Source: an uncultured Spirochaetales bacterium (lineage in GTDB: Bacteria; Spirochaetota; Spirochaetia; Sphaerochaetales; Sphaerochaetaceae). From it: DNA of 56,604 nucleotides. The position numbers and the translations under genes were made by a program. Positions within the stretch are counted from its first letter, which is position 1, and the number at the start of each line of letters is the position of its first letter. Shown here in pieces: positions 34,631-43,198 of this stretch. The notes beneath the pieces were generated by a model. The model saw only the letters and a list, made by a program, of their open reading frames with translations. It did not search any database and was not told where the DNA came from. The DNA lies in contig CASDRY010000064.1 in assembly GCA_949283235.1 (NCBI GenBank), positions 1-56,604 on the forward strand. Direction: 5' to 3'.

Positions 34631-35604
34631 GCGGCAATAACCCTCCTTTTCTTGAATCCAGCCTTCTTGTAAAGACTTCTGATGCGTGGATCTATGAATG
34701 CATAGACGATATCAACGGCAAGATTGACGAAAGAGAACATGATTGTCATGAAAAGCACGCTTCCAAGTACCATCGGAATGTCCTTGCTGTTAAGGGAGTC
34801 AATCATAAGTCTTCCAAGTCCTGGCCATGAGAAGACAGTCTCTGTAAGCATTGCGCCACCAAGAAGATGTCCGAACTGAAGTCCTACAGCTGTAACGATA
34901 GGAATAAGCGCATTGCGGAACATATGCTTCTTTGTTATGACCTTCTCAGTCAGTCCTTTAGCTCTTGCAGTGGAGATATAATCCTGTCTTATTACCTCGA
35001 GCATGGATGATCTGGTCATTCTCGCAACTGTCGCAGCCGATCCTGTTCCTAGTGTGATTGCTGGAAGCACAAGGCTTCTCAGAAATGGCCAGAATCCCCT
35101 GCCCATACCCTGGGATGGGAACCAACCTAAGTGCAAAGCAAAGAAAAGGGACAAGAGAAGACCTAACCAGAACACAGGCATTGATACTCCAATAAGGGAG
35201 AAGACCATCGAGACATTATCAATGGCAGAATACTGCTTACGTGCTGATATAATTCCGACAGGAATTCCTATCAAAAGAGCTACTAGTATTCCAGCGATAG
35301 CAAGTATCGCGGTATTCGGGAACTTATCAAGAACCTGGGATGCAACACTTATTCCATTCTTGTAAGATTCACCGAAATCACCATGAAGCATATCAAAGAT
35401 ATATTGGACATATCTAATAAGAAGAGGATCATTGAGCCCAAGCTCTTCCCTCAGCTGTGCTATTGCTTCTGGCGTAGCCTGATCGCCAAGTATGATTGCA
35501 GCTGGATCTCCTGGGGTCATGCTCATTATGAAGAACACTAGAAAAGTGACTCCAAGCAGGACAGGTATCATCATCAGCAATCGCTTCAGAATGTACTTCC
35601 ACAT
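34627..35604 (-). CDS. Oligopeptide ABC transporter permease, OppB/DppB type
   Basis: 325 residues. MWKYILKRLLMMIPVLLGVTFLVFFIMSMTPGDPA is the standard OppB/DppB N-terminus; six helices in all, with the EAA loop DYISTARAKGLTEKVITKKHMFRNALIP and a late VDIVYAFIDPRIR. The start at 35604 uses GGAGG ten bases upstream and matches family N-termini; the earlier ATG adds nine unlikely residues. It is the first gene of the eight-gene run oppB, C, D, F, A, creatininase-like, M42, DegT-like. The upstream 240 bp are very AT-rich and contain its promoter, which I cannot place with confidence. Confidence 0.94.
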   Translation of the reverse strand: MWKYILKRLLMMIPVLLGVTFLVFFIMSMTPGDPAAIILGDQATPEAIAQLREELGLNDPLLIRYVQYIFDMLHGDFGESYKNGISVASQVLDKFPNTAILAIAGILVALLIGIPVGIISARKQYSAIDNVSMVFSLIGVSMPVFWLGLLLSLFFALHLGWFPSQGMGRGFWPFLRSLVLPAITLGTGSAATVARMTRSSMLEVIRQDYISTARAKGLTEKVITKKHMFRNALIPIVTAVGLQFGHLLGGAMLTETVFSWPGLGRLMIDSLNSKDIPMVLGSVLFMTIMFSFVNLAVDIVYAFIDPRIRSLYKKAGFKKRRVIAA

Positions 35605-35844
35605 CGTGTAATAGCCTCCATACAAAGACAAAAGCCTGCCTTTCTTTGTTTATAAAGTAATTTCTATAAAAATTACAATAAAAATATAGTGTTTGTTTTA
35701 AAATTTCTTTGAATATTTATTCGAATAATTGCATATTGAATGCATATTACACATCTTTATGTCCAATATTGGAAACCTTGGAGAATACTCATTGACAAAA
35801 CTTCCTTGATTCTGCAAAGTATTTTGAGCGTTAATAAAACCTTT

Positions 35845-35930
35845 GGAGAGGTGTCCGAGTGGTCGAAGGTGCACGATTGGAAGTCGTGTATGGTCGAAAG
35901 CCATCGGGGGTTCGAATCCCCCCCTCTCCG
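35845..35930 (+). tRNA. tRNA-Ser (anticodon GGA)
   Basis: Acceptor GGAGAGG/CCTCTCC with discriminator G, anticodon loop TTGGAAG in a CACGA/TCGTG stem, long variable arm, T-loop TTCGAAT. TTGACA at 35792-35797 may be its -35. With the other three it completes the set TGA, GCT, CGA, GGA. Confidence 0.93.
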
Positions 35931-35934
35931 TCTT

Positions 35935-36035
35935 CAGCAGCAGATACTTGGCTATGTACGCCACCCAACCCCGTCAGGGCAGGAATGCAGCAGCGGTAAG
36001 TGGAATGTACATGAGACCGAGACCATTTGCTGCTG
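35935..36035 (+). ncRNA. ffs: Small bacterial signal recognition particle RNA (4.5S-type)
   Basis: The conserved apical loop GTCAGGGCAGGAATGCAGCAGC (35974-35995) carries the GGAA-type tetraloop and the AGCAGC internal-loop strand that bind Ffh. The ends pair as CAGCAGCA and TGCTGCTG and are followed by TTTTCTTTTC, an intrinsic terminator. It lies four bases after tRNA-Ser and before dnaX, a frequent bacterial arrangement. Length about 100 nt, as for 4.5S RNA. Confidence 0.93.
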
Positions 36036-36086
36036 TTTTCTTTTCTCTGCAAGCTCTACATGCTATAATCAGCCACCGGAGGAAGA

Positions 36087-37838
36087 ATGGCAGCGGCCTA
36101 CGAAGTAACAGCCACAAGGAAAAGACCTCAGGATTTTGATCGTCTAGTTGGTCAGGATTTTGTTGTCTCAACATTGGAAAACGCAATCAAGGCAGGACGC
36201 ATTGCCCATGCCTATCTCTTTTCTGGTCCTAGAGGTGTCGGAAAGACCAGTTCGGCAAGATTGCTTGCAAAGGCCCTGAATTGCGAACATGGTCCAACTC
36301 CGCATCCGTGCGGAGAGTGTGATTCATGCCGCTCAATAGCACAGGGCAAATCCGTTGATGTAATTGAAATAGATGGAGCCTCTAACACAAGCGTCAATGA
36401 TGTAAGGGCTATCAAAGAGGAGGTCATGTACCCTCCACAGTCCTCAAGATACAAGATCTACATCATAGATGAGGTCCATATGCTCTCGACCTCAGCATTC
36501 AATGCTCTTCTTAAAACTATAGAGGAACCTCCTGAGTATATAATCTTCATCTTCGCAACAACGGAACTGCAGAAAGTCCCTGCAACCATCCGCTCACGCT
36601 GTCAGCAATTCAGATTCAATCTTATAAGCCAAGACTTGATCATAGAGTGTCTTAAAAGCGCCGCAGCTGATCTAGGCATGAAAGCAGATGAAGATGCCCT
36701 TTTCTGGATAGCGCGCGAATCCACAGGCTCCATGCGAGATGCCTACACCCTATTCGATCAGGTTGCTTCTTTCTCTGAAGATCATATAACACTAGAGAAG
36801 ATCAGGGAAAAACTCTCAATTGCAGGTTTTGGAGCAATTACTGATATAGTAAGAAAAGCCATAACAGGAAATACCGAAGCTGCTATCGAAGCTTTATCGG
36901 AGCTTTTCGCATCAGGAGTAAGCGCTGATCAGATCATCAAGGATGCCGCGGATTTCTTCAGAACCCTCATGCTTTATAAAAATGGCGTGAAGCGTACAGA
37001 TATCCTAGGTTCTGCTCTTTCAGATATTCCAGAGGACATTGTTTCGATTCTATCAGATGAACAGATAGAAGCCGCGCTGAAAGCTTTCCTCAATCTGTAC
37101 AGGGATGTCAGATACTCCCTATCTCCCAGATTCGAGATAGAGCTAATGATACTTCGGCTCTCAGCACTTCCATCACTCTCATCACCTGAATCTCTTGTAA
37201 GGAAACTTGAGGAGATGAAGAAAGGAGTCGCAGAAGGAAGCGTAGTAGTCAAGTCCTCAAAAAAGGCTATCAGCATCGAAGAGGCCTCACCTACTGCAGA
37301 GAAAAAAAAAGAGGAACCATTAAAACCTGAACCAGTGGTTCAGACTGCAGCTGAAGTGGTTCAGCCAGAGCCAGTCGAGGAAGTTGCAGAAGAGGAAGAA
37401 CCTATAGAAGATAGTTTCTCATTAACGCTTCAATCGCTTCCTGCAATAGCTGAGGCTCTCAGGAAGATGGGAAGAGCGACTGCTGCCAGGTATCTTTCAA
37501 GCATTGAGAAGATTGAGGAGAACGACGGGGTCTATACCCTCATTACATCGAAACCCCTCGCTTACAACACACTTAAGAATGATGAGAAGAATATAGGCAA
37601 AGCCATTGCTTCCGCGTTCGGAGAATCTCCTGTACTCAAACTCAGATTGGAGGAGAAGGAATCAGGCGATGCCCTTTTCTCACCTCAGATGAAAGAACTG
37701 AAGGCTTTCTTCGGAGGAAATCTTATCAAGAAGGAAACAGACGAGAAGGAGAAAGAGGAAAACTATGTTCCCAAACATGAATCCATTCGAAATGATGAAG
37801 ACGATGGGCTCTCTCCAGAGCCAGATGAAGACAATTAA
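36087..37838 (+). CDS. dnaX: DNA polymerase III subunits tau/gamma
   Basis: 583 residues. AAA+ clamp-loader features: RPQDFDRLVGQ, Walker A SGPRGVGKTSS (about 46-56), zinc module C-x8-C-x2-C-x2-C within NCEHGPTPHPCGECDSC, Walker B IYIIDEVHMLS, sensor 1 FATTE, and arginine finger SRC. Residues about 395-460 are a Glu/Pro-rich linker, and the C-terminus is a tau-type domain that should contact the polymerase. At 37302-37310 nine A form codons 406-408; slippage to either other frame meets a stop within 23 bases, yielding a gamma-like protein of about 410 residues. CGGAGGA precedes the ATG; TATAAT stands at 36064. Confidence 0.96.
   Translation: MAAAYEVTATRKRPQDFDRLVGQDFVVSTLENAIKAGRIAHAYLFSGPRGVGKTSSARLLAKALNCEHGPTPHPCGECDSCRSIAQGKSVDVIEIDGASNTSVNDVRAIKEEVMYPPQSSRYKIYIIDEVHMLSTSAFNALLKTIEEPPEYIIFIFATTELQKVPATIRSRCQQFRFNLISQDLIIECLKSAAADLGMKADEDALFWIARESTGSMRDAYTLFDQVASFSEDHITLEKIREKLSIAGFGAITDIVRKAITGNTEAAIEALSELFASGVSADQIIKDAADFFRTLMLYKNGVKRTDILGSALSDIPEDIVSILSDEQIEAALKAFLNLYRDVRYSLSPRFEIELMILRLSALPSLSSPESLVRKLEEMKKGVAEGSVVVKSSKKAISIEEASPTAEKKKEEPLKPEPVVQTAAEVVQPEPVEEVAEEEEPIEDSFSLTLQSLPAIAEALRKMGRATAARYLSSIEKIEENDGVYTLITSKPLAYNTLKNDEKNIGKAIASAFGESPVLKLRLEEKESGDALFSPQMKELKAFFGGNLIKKETDEKEKEENYVPKHESIRNDEDDGLSPEPDEDN
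37302..37343 (+). promoter_or_regulatory. Probable dnaX frameshift/slippage signal (A9 plus stem-loop)
   Basis: Nine A in frame as AAA AAA AAA (37302-37310). The -1 frame stops at TGA 37328-37330 and the +1 frame at TAA 37321-37323. A seven-base stem CTGAACC/GGTTCAG with a three-base loop lies at 37327-37343. Ribosomal (E. coli) or transcriptional (Thermus) slippage on A-runs in dnaX is established. Confidence 0.65.
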
Positions 37839-38076
37839 GGAAGAAGTCGCAAAGATAACAGCTACAGGATCCGCAGGAGCAGGTCTTGTTGAAGCTACTG
37901 TCAATGGCGAGTTCACCCTGCAGAGCATAAAGATAAGTGATTCGGCTATGGCAATGAATGACAAAAACGCCCTTGAGGTGCTTATTGTCTCTGCAGTCAA
38001 TGATGCAAACGAGAAAGTAAAAGCTGAGACAGCAAACTATACCACAGAGCTCATGACAAAGCTTGGGAGAAAATGA
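37765..38076 (+). CDS. YbaB/EbfC-family nucleoid-associated protein
   Basis: 103 residues. MFPNMNPFEMMKTMGSLQSQMKTIKEEVAKI is the first helix, then GLVEATVNGEFTLQSIKISDSAM and LIVSAVNDANEKVKAETANYTTELM, as in YbaB/EbfC dimers that bind DNA (EbfC of Borrelia is the spirochaete reference). The start lies 74 bases inside the dnaX 3' end in another frame; AAGAGG just upstream and the family-typical MFxN start support it. It is followed by recR with a four-base overlap. Cytoplasmic. Confidence 0.93.
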   Translation: MFPNMNPFEMMKTMGSLQSQMKTIKEEVAKITATGSAGAGLVEATVNGEFTLQSIKISDSAMAMNDKNALEVLIVSAVNDANEKVKAETANYTTELMTKLGRK

Positions 38077-38663
38077 TGGAAGCTATCGATGAACTGCAGA
38101 GCCTGATAAAAAAGCTCCCCGGAATGGGAGAGAAATCAGCACTGAGGCTTTCCTATCATCTGATAAAAACAGATTCCAGCTACAACAAAGCTCTTGGAAA
38201 TGCGATAGCAACTATCAAAGACAAGATTCATCCCTGTCCGATCTGCGGCTGTTACACCGAGCATGATATCTGTTCATACTGCTCAGATGGGACAAGGGAC
38301 AGGACGCTCTTATGCGTTGTTGAGGAACCCCAGGATGTGCTCACGATAGCTTCCTCCGGTGCATATAATGGCCTATTCCATGTTCTTGGCGGTGCTATAA
38401 ATCCACTTGGAGGCGTCGGCCCTGATAGTCTTTCCTTCCCGGAACTCGTGAAGCGTGTAAATGAAGGAGAGTTCAAGGAGCTTATTATCGCGACAAACCC
38501 GACAGAAGAAGGCGACACGACAGCTCTTTATATAAGGCACCTGATGGAAGGAAAGAACATCACGCTTTCCCGTCTTGCATCAGGACTTCCTATCGGGGGA
38601 GATCTTGGATACGCGGACAAGCTTACGCTTATGAGATCCCTCAGGGGAAGAATCAGCTTCTGA
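38073..38663 (+). CDS. recR: Recombination mediator protein RecR
   Basis: 196 residues, normal length. An N-terminal HhH region (IKKLPGMGEKSALRLSYHL) is followed by the zinc finger CPICGCYTEHDICSYC (about 55-70), a Toprim domain starting LLCVVEEPQDVLTI, and HVLGGAINPLGGVGPDSL. It loads RecA on gapped DNA together with RecO and RecF. It overlaps ybaB by four bases. Its last 84 bases overlap the 3' end of a permease gene on the other strand. Confidence 0.96.
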   Translation: MMEAIDELQSLIKKLPGMGEKSALRLSYHLIKTDSSYNKALGNAIATIKDKIHPCPICGCYTEHDICSYCSDGTRDRTLLCVVEEPQDVLTIASSGAYNGLFHVLGGAINPLGGVGPDSLSFPELVKRVNEGEFKELIIATNPTEEGDTTALYIRHLMEGKNITLSRLASGLPIGGDLGYADKLTLMRSLRGRISF

Positions 38664-39407
38664 TAACGATAGCGCTATAAGAGAGAGCGAGACTCCGAGA
38701 AGAAGGAGAAAGAATGCGGGGAAGATTATCATCCAGGGTGATGATAGCATAACAGGTCTCGCTTCAGAGAGAATCGCTCCTAGCGATGGAGTCGGAACCT
38801 GGACTCCTGAGCCAAGATAAGAAAGTGTTGATTCCGCGATAACAGCGGAAAGGAAGATTGAAACTCCCTGGAATGCCAGATATGGAATTATATGTGGAAG
38901 CAGGTGGCGGAAGAATATTCTGAAACTACCTGCTCCTATGCTTCTTTCTGCTTCGATATATCCTTCTTTCAGAAGAACTGAGGTTCTTGAATATGCCGTT
39001 CTGGATACATCTGAGATGTGAGATATCGAGATAGCTATCGAAAGCTTCATTAATCCGGGCCCTGATATCGATGCAAGGAATAGCGCCAAGACTATAGATG
39101 GTATTGATTTCATCGAATCAGAGACAGATAGGAAGATTTCCTTCGGGAAACGTGGCAATGTATAGAGATATGACAGCAGAAGCCCAAGAACAAGGGAGAA
39201 AACAGTCGCTATTGAAGCAGCTATAAGAGATACCGCTATCCCCCCCGCTGTTCTTTCAAGTAAAGATCGTCCAAGCGTATCAGTTCCGAAAGGTTCTTCA
39301 AGTGTTGGAGAGAGGAGCCTTTTTGAAGTATCAACAATACCTTCCCCACCGAAGAATATGGCGAAAAGCAAAAGAAAAACCAGGATGATAACACCTATCT
39401 TTCTCAT
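38580..39407 (-). CDS. ABC transporter permease, DppC type (second importer)
   Basis: 275 residues. The N-terminal helix, EEPFGTDTLGRSLLERTAGGIAVSL (the family GTDxxGRD block) and the EAA loop GYIEAERSIGAGSFRIFFRHLLPH (about 148-171) identify a DppC-type permease. The usual GDGLRDxLDPR end is missing; instead there is a 25-residue polar tail (SEADSSPEGSHKRK) that runs antisense into recR. AGGGGG precedes the start, which overlaps the DppB-type stop by four bases. No ATPase gene is in this operon. Confidence 0.88.
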   Translation of the reverse strand: MRKIGVIILVFLLLFAIFFGGEGIVDTSKRLLSPTLEEPFGTDTLGRSLLERTAGGIAVSLIAASIATVFSLVLGLLLSYLYTLPRFPKEIFLSVSDSMKSIPSIVLALFLASISGPGLMKLSIAISISHISDVSRTAYSRTSVLLKEGYIEAERSIGAGSFRIFFRHLLPHIIPYLAFQGVSIFLSAVIAESTLSYLGSGVQVPTPSLGAILSEARPVMLSSPWMIIFPAFFLLLLGVSLSLIALSLSEADSSPEGSHKRKLVRVSKISPDRKS

Positions 39408-40342
39408 TTTGTCCCCCTGTTTCTCGGATCAAGAAGGATTGAGATTATCTCAGCGCAAAGCGATGAGAGCGAGACAAGAAGAGCAACCAATAGCATTATT
39501 GTTCCGGCAAGAATCGAATCTCTGGAAAGCGCTGCAGAGACCAGAAGCGAACCAATCCCTGGAAGAGCAAACACAGTCTCTACCGCAGCAGAACCCCCAA
39601 GAAATGCAGCCATGGACTCCCCTAACAGCATTACAAGGATCGGAAGAGAGGGCTTTGTCGCATTTCTTAAAGCTATCTTCCACCTCTTCATTCCAAATGA
39701 ATAGGAAGCGATTGAGAAAGGTTTCTCCATGTTCTCTCTCAGTGCATTCCTGAACATCAGGATAAGAAGCGACGAATGAAGGAGCGCCAGGGATAATGAT
39801 GGCAGGAAAATAGACCCCAAAGACTGCCTCACCCCCCTTGATAACGGCACATATCCAGCAACAGGAAAGATTCCGAGAGAGACGGAGAATATCAAAATGA
39901 GGAAGATCGACAGAAGAAAGGCAGGGGAAGAAGAGACAAGTATCGCATAACCTGTTCCTAATGCGCTTCTTATCGTATTTCGCTTCATTGTGAGGTAAGA
40001 AATAGGAAGCGCAATAATAAGCGAAAGAAGCAATGAAAGACTTGATAGGAAAAGTGTAACAGGAAGCCTGCTGAAGATAAGCTCTCTTATTTCCGCACCT
40101 CCTGATGAATATCCCCACTCTCCTTTCATGAATGAGATAAGGAATGAGAAATATCTTTCAAGAAAAGGTCTATCAAGACCTGCTAATTCCCTATACTCCG
40201 CAATATCCTCAGCACTGGCATCTTCGGAGAGGATGAAAGATGAGCTGTCACCTGAAGAGAATGAAATGCATGAGAATACAAGAAAAGAGACGATAAGCAT
40301 CGTCAGCGGCAGCGTTAGTATTCTTTTCCAGATTAATCTCAT
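39404..40342 (-). CDS. ABC transporter permease, DppB type (second importer)
   Basis: 312 residues. MRLIWKRILTLPLTMLIVSFLVFSCISFSSGD is a DppB-type start, with a periplasmic AEYRELAGLDRPFLERYFSFL block, six helices and the EAA-like loop IASYSFGMKRWKIALRNATKPSLPI. The ATG at 40342 has no Shine-Dalgarno; TATAAT is seven bases upstream, inside the 23-base gap after the binding-protein gene, so either a leaderless internal start or coupling from upstream is possible. A TTG directly before it is an alternative start. Confidence 0.88.
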   Translation of the reverse strand: MRLIWKRILTLPLTMLIVSFLVFSCISFSSGDSSSFILSEDASAEDIAEYRELAGLDRPFLERYFSFLISFMKGEWGYSSGGAEIRELIFSRLPVTLFLSSLSLLLSLIIALPISYLTMKRNTIRSALGTGYAILVSSSPAFLLSIFLILIFSVSLGIFPVAGYVPLSRGVRQSLGSIFLPSLSLALLHSSLLILMFRNALRENMEKPFSIASYSFGMKRWKIALRNATKPSLPILVMLLGESMAAFLGGSAAVETVFALPGIGSLLVSAALSRDSILAGTIMLLVALLVSLSSLCAEIISILLDPRNRGTK

Positions 40343-40365
40343 CAAAGGAATTATACTCTGATATG

Positions 40366-41832
40366 CTATTCCAATACAGCACGGCGGAAACTGTACCCAT
40401 CGGAGAAATCAACACCGGAAACACCGGAGGATGCATACACTGTTGAGTAATGGCCAGGGACTATCACGGGAATGTACTCCCAGAGTCTTTTCTGAGCTTC
40501 ATTCCAGATAGCAACCGCTTCCTCCTCCGCAGAGGCTTCCGAAAGCATTCCTATAAGCCTTTCAGACTCCTCATCATCAAATCCACCTGCTCCTGATGGG
40601 AAAAGATAACCTTTCTCTATCGGAAGTATCACACTCGATGTCGCAGAAATGTATATATCCCACCTTGAGCTATTCCATTTCATATCGCTGAAAGCCGCCC
40701 AGTCCAGAATGATCAACTCTGTATCAACACCAGCTTCCTCAAGCTCTGAAGAGAGGGCAACAGCTATCTTATCGAGATTGGAAAGATTGGAGGAAAGAAT
40801 CCTTACTGTTTGACCATCGTATCCAGCGGCTTCAAGATACTCCAAACCCCTCTCATCATTCTCTTCTCCATATGGGTCGAGAGAAGAAGCAACACTCCAT
40901 ATACTCTCTCCATCCATATAATCAGAATGCACTGAGTAGCCGTAATCACCATAGCAGGCTTTCATCAGGGCATCCCTATCTATAAGAAGCGAGACAGCTT
41001 TCCTGAAATCATTGTCGCAGGAAATTCCTTCCTTCTTGTTGAAGATGAGTACAATTGAGCCATTCTCCCCTCCCTGATTAAGCTCAATCCCTTTATCTCT
41101 AAGTGTTGGGATATCATCGGAAGGGACTGTATCAATGAAATCATAAAGCCCGCTCTCAATACCAAGGACCCTCGTTACAGGATCTGAAACAAAGCTGTAT
41201 TTGATAGCCTCTATTTCAGGTTTGTCTCCCCAGTAACCCTCGAAAACATCAAGCTCTATAGAGTCCCCAGGAAGCCAGGATTCAACCACATAAGGACCAG
41301 TTCCCGGAGCATTCTTCAAGAGCCCATTCTCTGTAAGATCCGAAAGAGAAGCTGATGGGACGATTACGGCAGCCTGAGGAGAGGATGCAAGCATGTAAGG
41401 AAGAAGCGCTAAAGAAGAGGATGAATGTATCACGACCTTTCCTTCAGATATCTCAAATGTAGCACCATCTACCAATTTCTCTGCATTACCATAGACATCA
41501 AGCCATCGATTGAGCGATGAAACAACATCTTCCGCATCCAAAGAAGAACCATCATGGAAGGAAACACCTTTCCTTATCTCAATCTCTAGCGTATGGCCAT
41601 AATCTGTAAGCTCATAGCCTTCTGCAAGGCAAGGGACAATGGAAGCACCATCAATAGTGAATAGCCGTTCATATACATTACCGACAAGTATATTCCTACC
41701 AGAAACAGAGGCATTCACCATCACATCCAATGTGGGAGGCTCCTGTGCGACAGCCACAGAAAGAATCCCATCATCCTCAGCTTTGCATGATACAAGCAGA
41801 ACAAATAGCAAGAGAAGCAGAATCTTTTTCAA
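40366..41832 (-). CDS. Family 5 substrate-binding lipoprotein (second importer)
   Basis: 488 residues. MKKILLLLLFVLLVSC is a lipoprotein signal with the lipobox LVSC. Mature features are LSVAVAQEPPTLDVMVNASVS, LEIEIRKGVSFHDGSSLDAEDVVSSLNRWLD (SBP_bac_5 signature, about 78-108) and DNDFRKAVSLLIDRDALM. The start codon is TTG, supported by TGAGG five bases upstream and by the signal peptide beginning there. It starts seven bases after the GH4 gene, so the importer probably brings in the GH4 substrate, perhaps short galacturonides (inference). Confidence 0.9.
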   Translation of the reverse strand: MKKILLLLLFVLLVSCKAEDDGILSVAVAQEPPTLDVMVNASVSGRNILVGNVYERLFTIDGASIVPCLAEGYELTDYGHTLEIEIRKGVSFHDGSSLDAEDVVSSLNRWLDVYGNAEKLVDGATFEISEGKVVIHSSSSLALLPYMLASSPQAAVIVPSASLSDLTENGLLKNAPGTGPYVVESWLPGDSIELDVFEGYWGDKPEIEAIKYSFVSDPVTRVLGIESGLYDFIDTVPSDDIPTLRDKGIELNQGGENGSIVLIFNKKEGISCDNDFRKAVSLLIDRDALMKACYGDYGYSVHSDYMDGESIWSVASSLDPYGEENDERGLEYLEAAGYDGQTVRILSSNLSNLDKIAVALSSELEEAGVDTELIILDWAAFSDMKWNSSRWDIYISATSSVILPIEKGYLFPSGAGGFDDEESERLIGMLSEASAEEEAVAIWNEAQKRLWEYIPVIVPGHYSTVYASSGVSGVDFSDGYSFRRAVLE

Positions 41833-41839
41833 AGCAACC

Positions 41840-43180
41840 TCAGTATCTTAGAGCGCAGCTATCAAGCATATGGGAGAAAAGCTCATGCGCTTCATCTATA
41901 GGAAGATCTACCAATGGATCGAGTATAAAAGCCTGGAAAAGCAGATCCATATCATTTTTCCAGATTGCTTCAAGGATAAGATTCTGCTCCGTCTCAATAC
42001 GCTGCAGCATTGAGATGATTGGTTTTGAAGGAGGAGTGGAAACAAGCGGAACAATCGAGTTGCACGATATTAACCCATTACTCTCAGTTATGTGACCTTT
42101 ACCGATGTATCCAACCTGACCATTGTTAGGAATATTAACATTAGTCTTCAGCACTCTCTCTCCCGCAAGCGAAAGCAGGATATCTACACCTTCTTCATCA
42201 GAGGGAGATGCTACAAGCTCATCGTCAGAGTATTCATGGCTCTTCTTCCTTCTGTCCTCTTCCTCCCTGTATGAGTAGGGGGTACGGACAAAGCCATATC
42301 TCCATGCATCCTTATCGCTTTTAAGGAAAAATGGCACAAACTCTGCCAGATGCCTATCTCCAGCAGCTCCTAATGTTCCGAAGTCATCAAGGAATTTCAA
42401 AGCCACAAGATGATCCGAATCAAACCACTTACCTTCTCGAATTCGCTCCTTACCCTTTTCTGTCAGATCAGGAAAACCTTCCTTCTCTATCATTTCCCTT
42501 ATATAAGGAATCTGATCCTCACCCCTATAAAGTGCTTTGGTTATGAAAGTGAAATGATTCAGACCTGTAACATCTGTGAAGATTTCCCTTCTGTCAGGAA
42601 CAGGAATTCCAAGTCGTTTTGAAACAAGTTCTGCAATGAATGTCTGAAGATGAAAGACTTCATGACAGCATCCGATAGCCTTTATTGAAGGAAAAGCCTT
42701 ATACAGAGCTGCAGTGCATAGAGTAAGAGGATTAGTGTAGTTTATAACCCAGGCCTCAGGCGCGTTCCTTTCTATTTCCCTGGCAAAGTCAAAGAAAAGA
42801 GGAAGCGCTCGCCTTGCTCTCATTATTCCCCCAGGCCCTGTTGTATCCCCGACAGATTGGAGTATTCCATACTCCTCTGGAAGCTCAAGATCATATTTTC
42901 TTATGTCTATCACACCAGGTTCGATTGCTATAATCACAAAGTCAGAACCTTTCAGACCTTCAGATAGTGAAGAAGTGACGGATACAGACATCACCGAGCT
43001 CTTTCCGTTTACAGCGAATATACGCTCAGCTACAGCCCTATTTCTCTCCGCAGCTTTCATATCTATGTCATATAGCGTGATATCAGCACCGAGCTTATCC
43101 TGAAGCACAAGATCTTTTATGAACTGTATAGCCCATAGCCTTGAGCCACCCCCGATTATACAGACTCTGACCTTTTTCAT
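41840..43180 (-). CDS. Glycoside hydrolase family 4, alpha-galacturonidase-like
   Basis: 446 residues. The N-terminal NAD-binding block VRVCIIGGGSRLWAIQFIKDL (about 4-24), GDTTGPGGIMRARR, VINYTNPLTL (about 147-156) and GCCHEVFHLQ (about 171-180, metal-binding Cys-His) are diagnostic of GH4, which cleaves by NAD/Mn-dependent oxidation-elimination. The CHEV form resembles the LplD alpha-galacturonidase group more than the phospho-glucosidases, and kduD upstream and GH28 elsewhere agree. The enzyme acts in the cytoplasm. TGGAGG precedes the start. A hairpin (43199-43223) separates it from kduD. Confidence 0.88.
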   Translation of the reverse strand: MKKVRVCIIGGGSRLWAIQFIKDLVLQDKLGADITLYDIDMKAAERNRAVAERIFAVNGKSSVMSVSVTSSLSEGLKGSDFVIIAIEPGVIDIRKYDLELPEEYGILQSVGDTTGPGGIMRARRALPLFFDFAREIERNAPEAWVINYTNPLTLCTAALYKAFPSIKAIGCCHEVFHLQTFIAELVSKRLGIPVPDRREIFTDVTGLNHFTFITKALYRGEDQIPYIREMIEKEGFPDLTEKGKERIREGKWFDSDHLVALKFLDDFGTLGAAGDRHLAEFVPFFLKSDKDAWRYGFVRTPYSYREEEDRRKKSHEYSDDELVASPSDEEGVDILLSLAGERVLKTNVNIPNNGQVGYIGKGHITESNGLISCNSIVPLVSTPPSKPIISMLQRIETEQNLILEAIWKNDMDLLFQAFILDPLVDLPIDEAHELFSHMLDSCALRY

Positions 43181-43198
43181 GGAACCTCCACGTTAAAC

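Noticed and set aside
35698..36186. Several small frames around 35.7-36.2 kb on both strands
   Set aside because: They are shadows of tRNA-Ser, the SRP RNA and the dnaX start.
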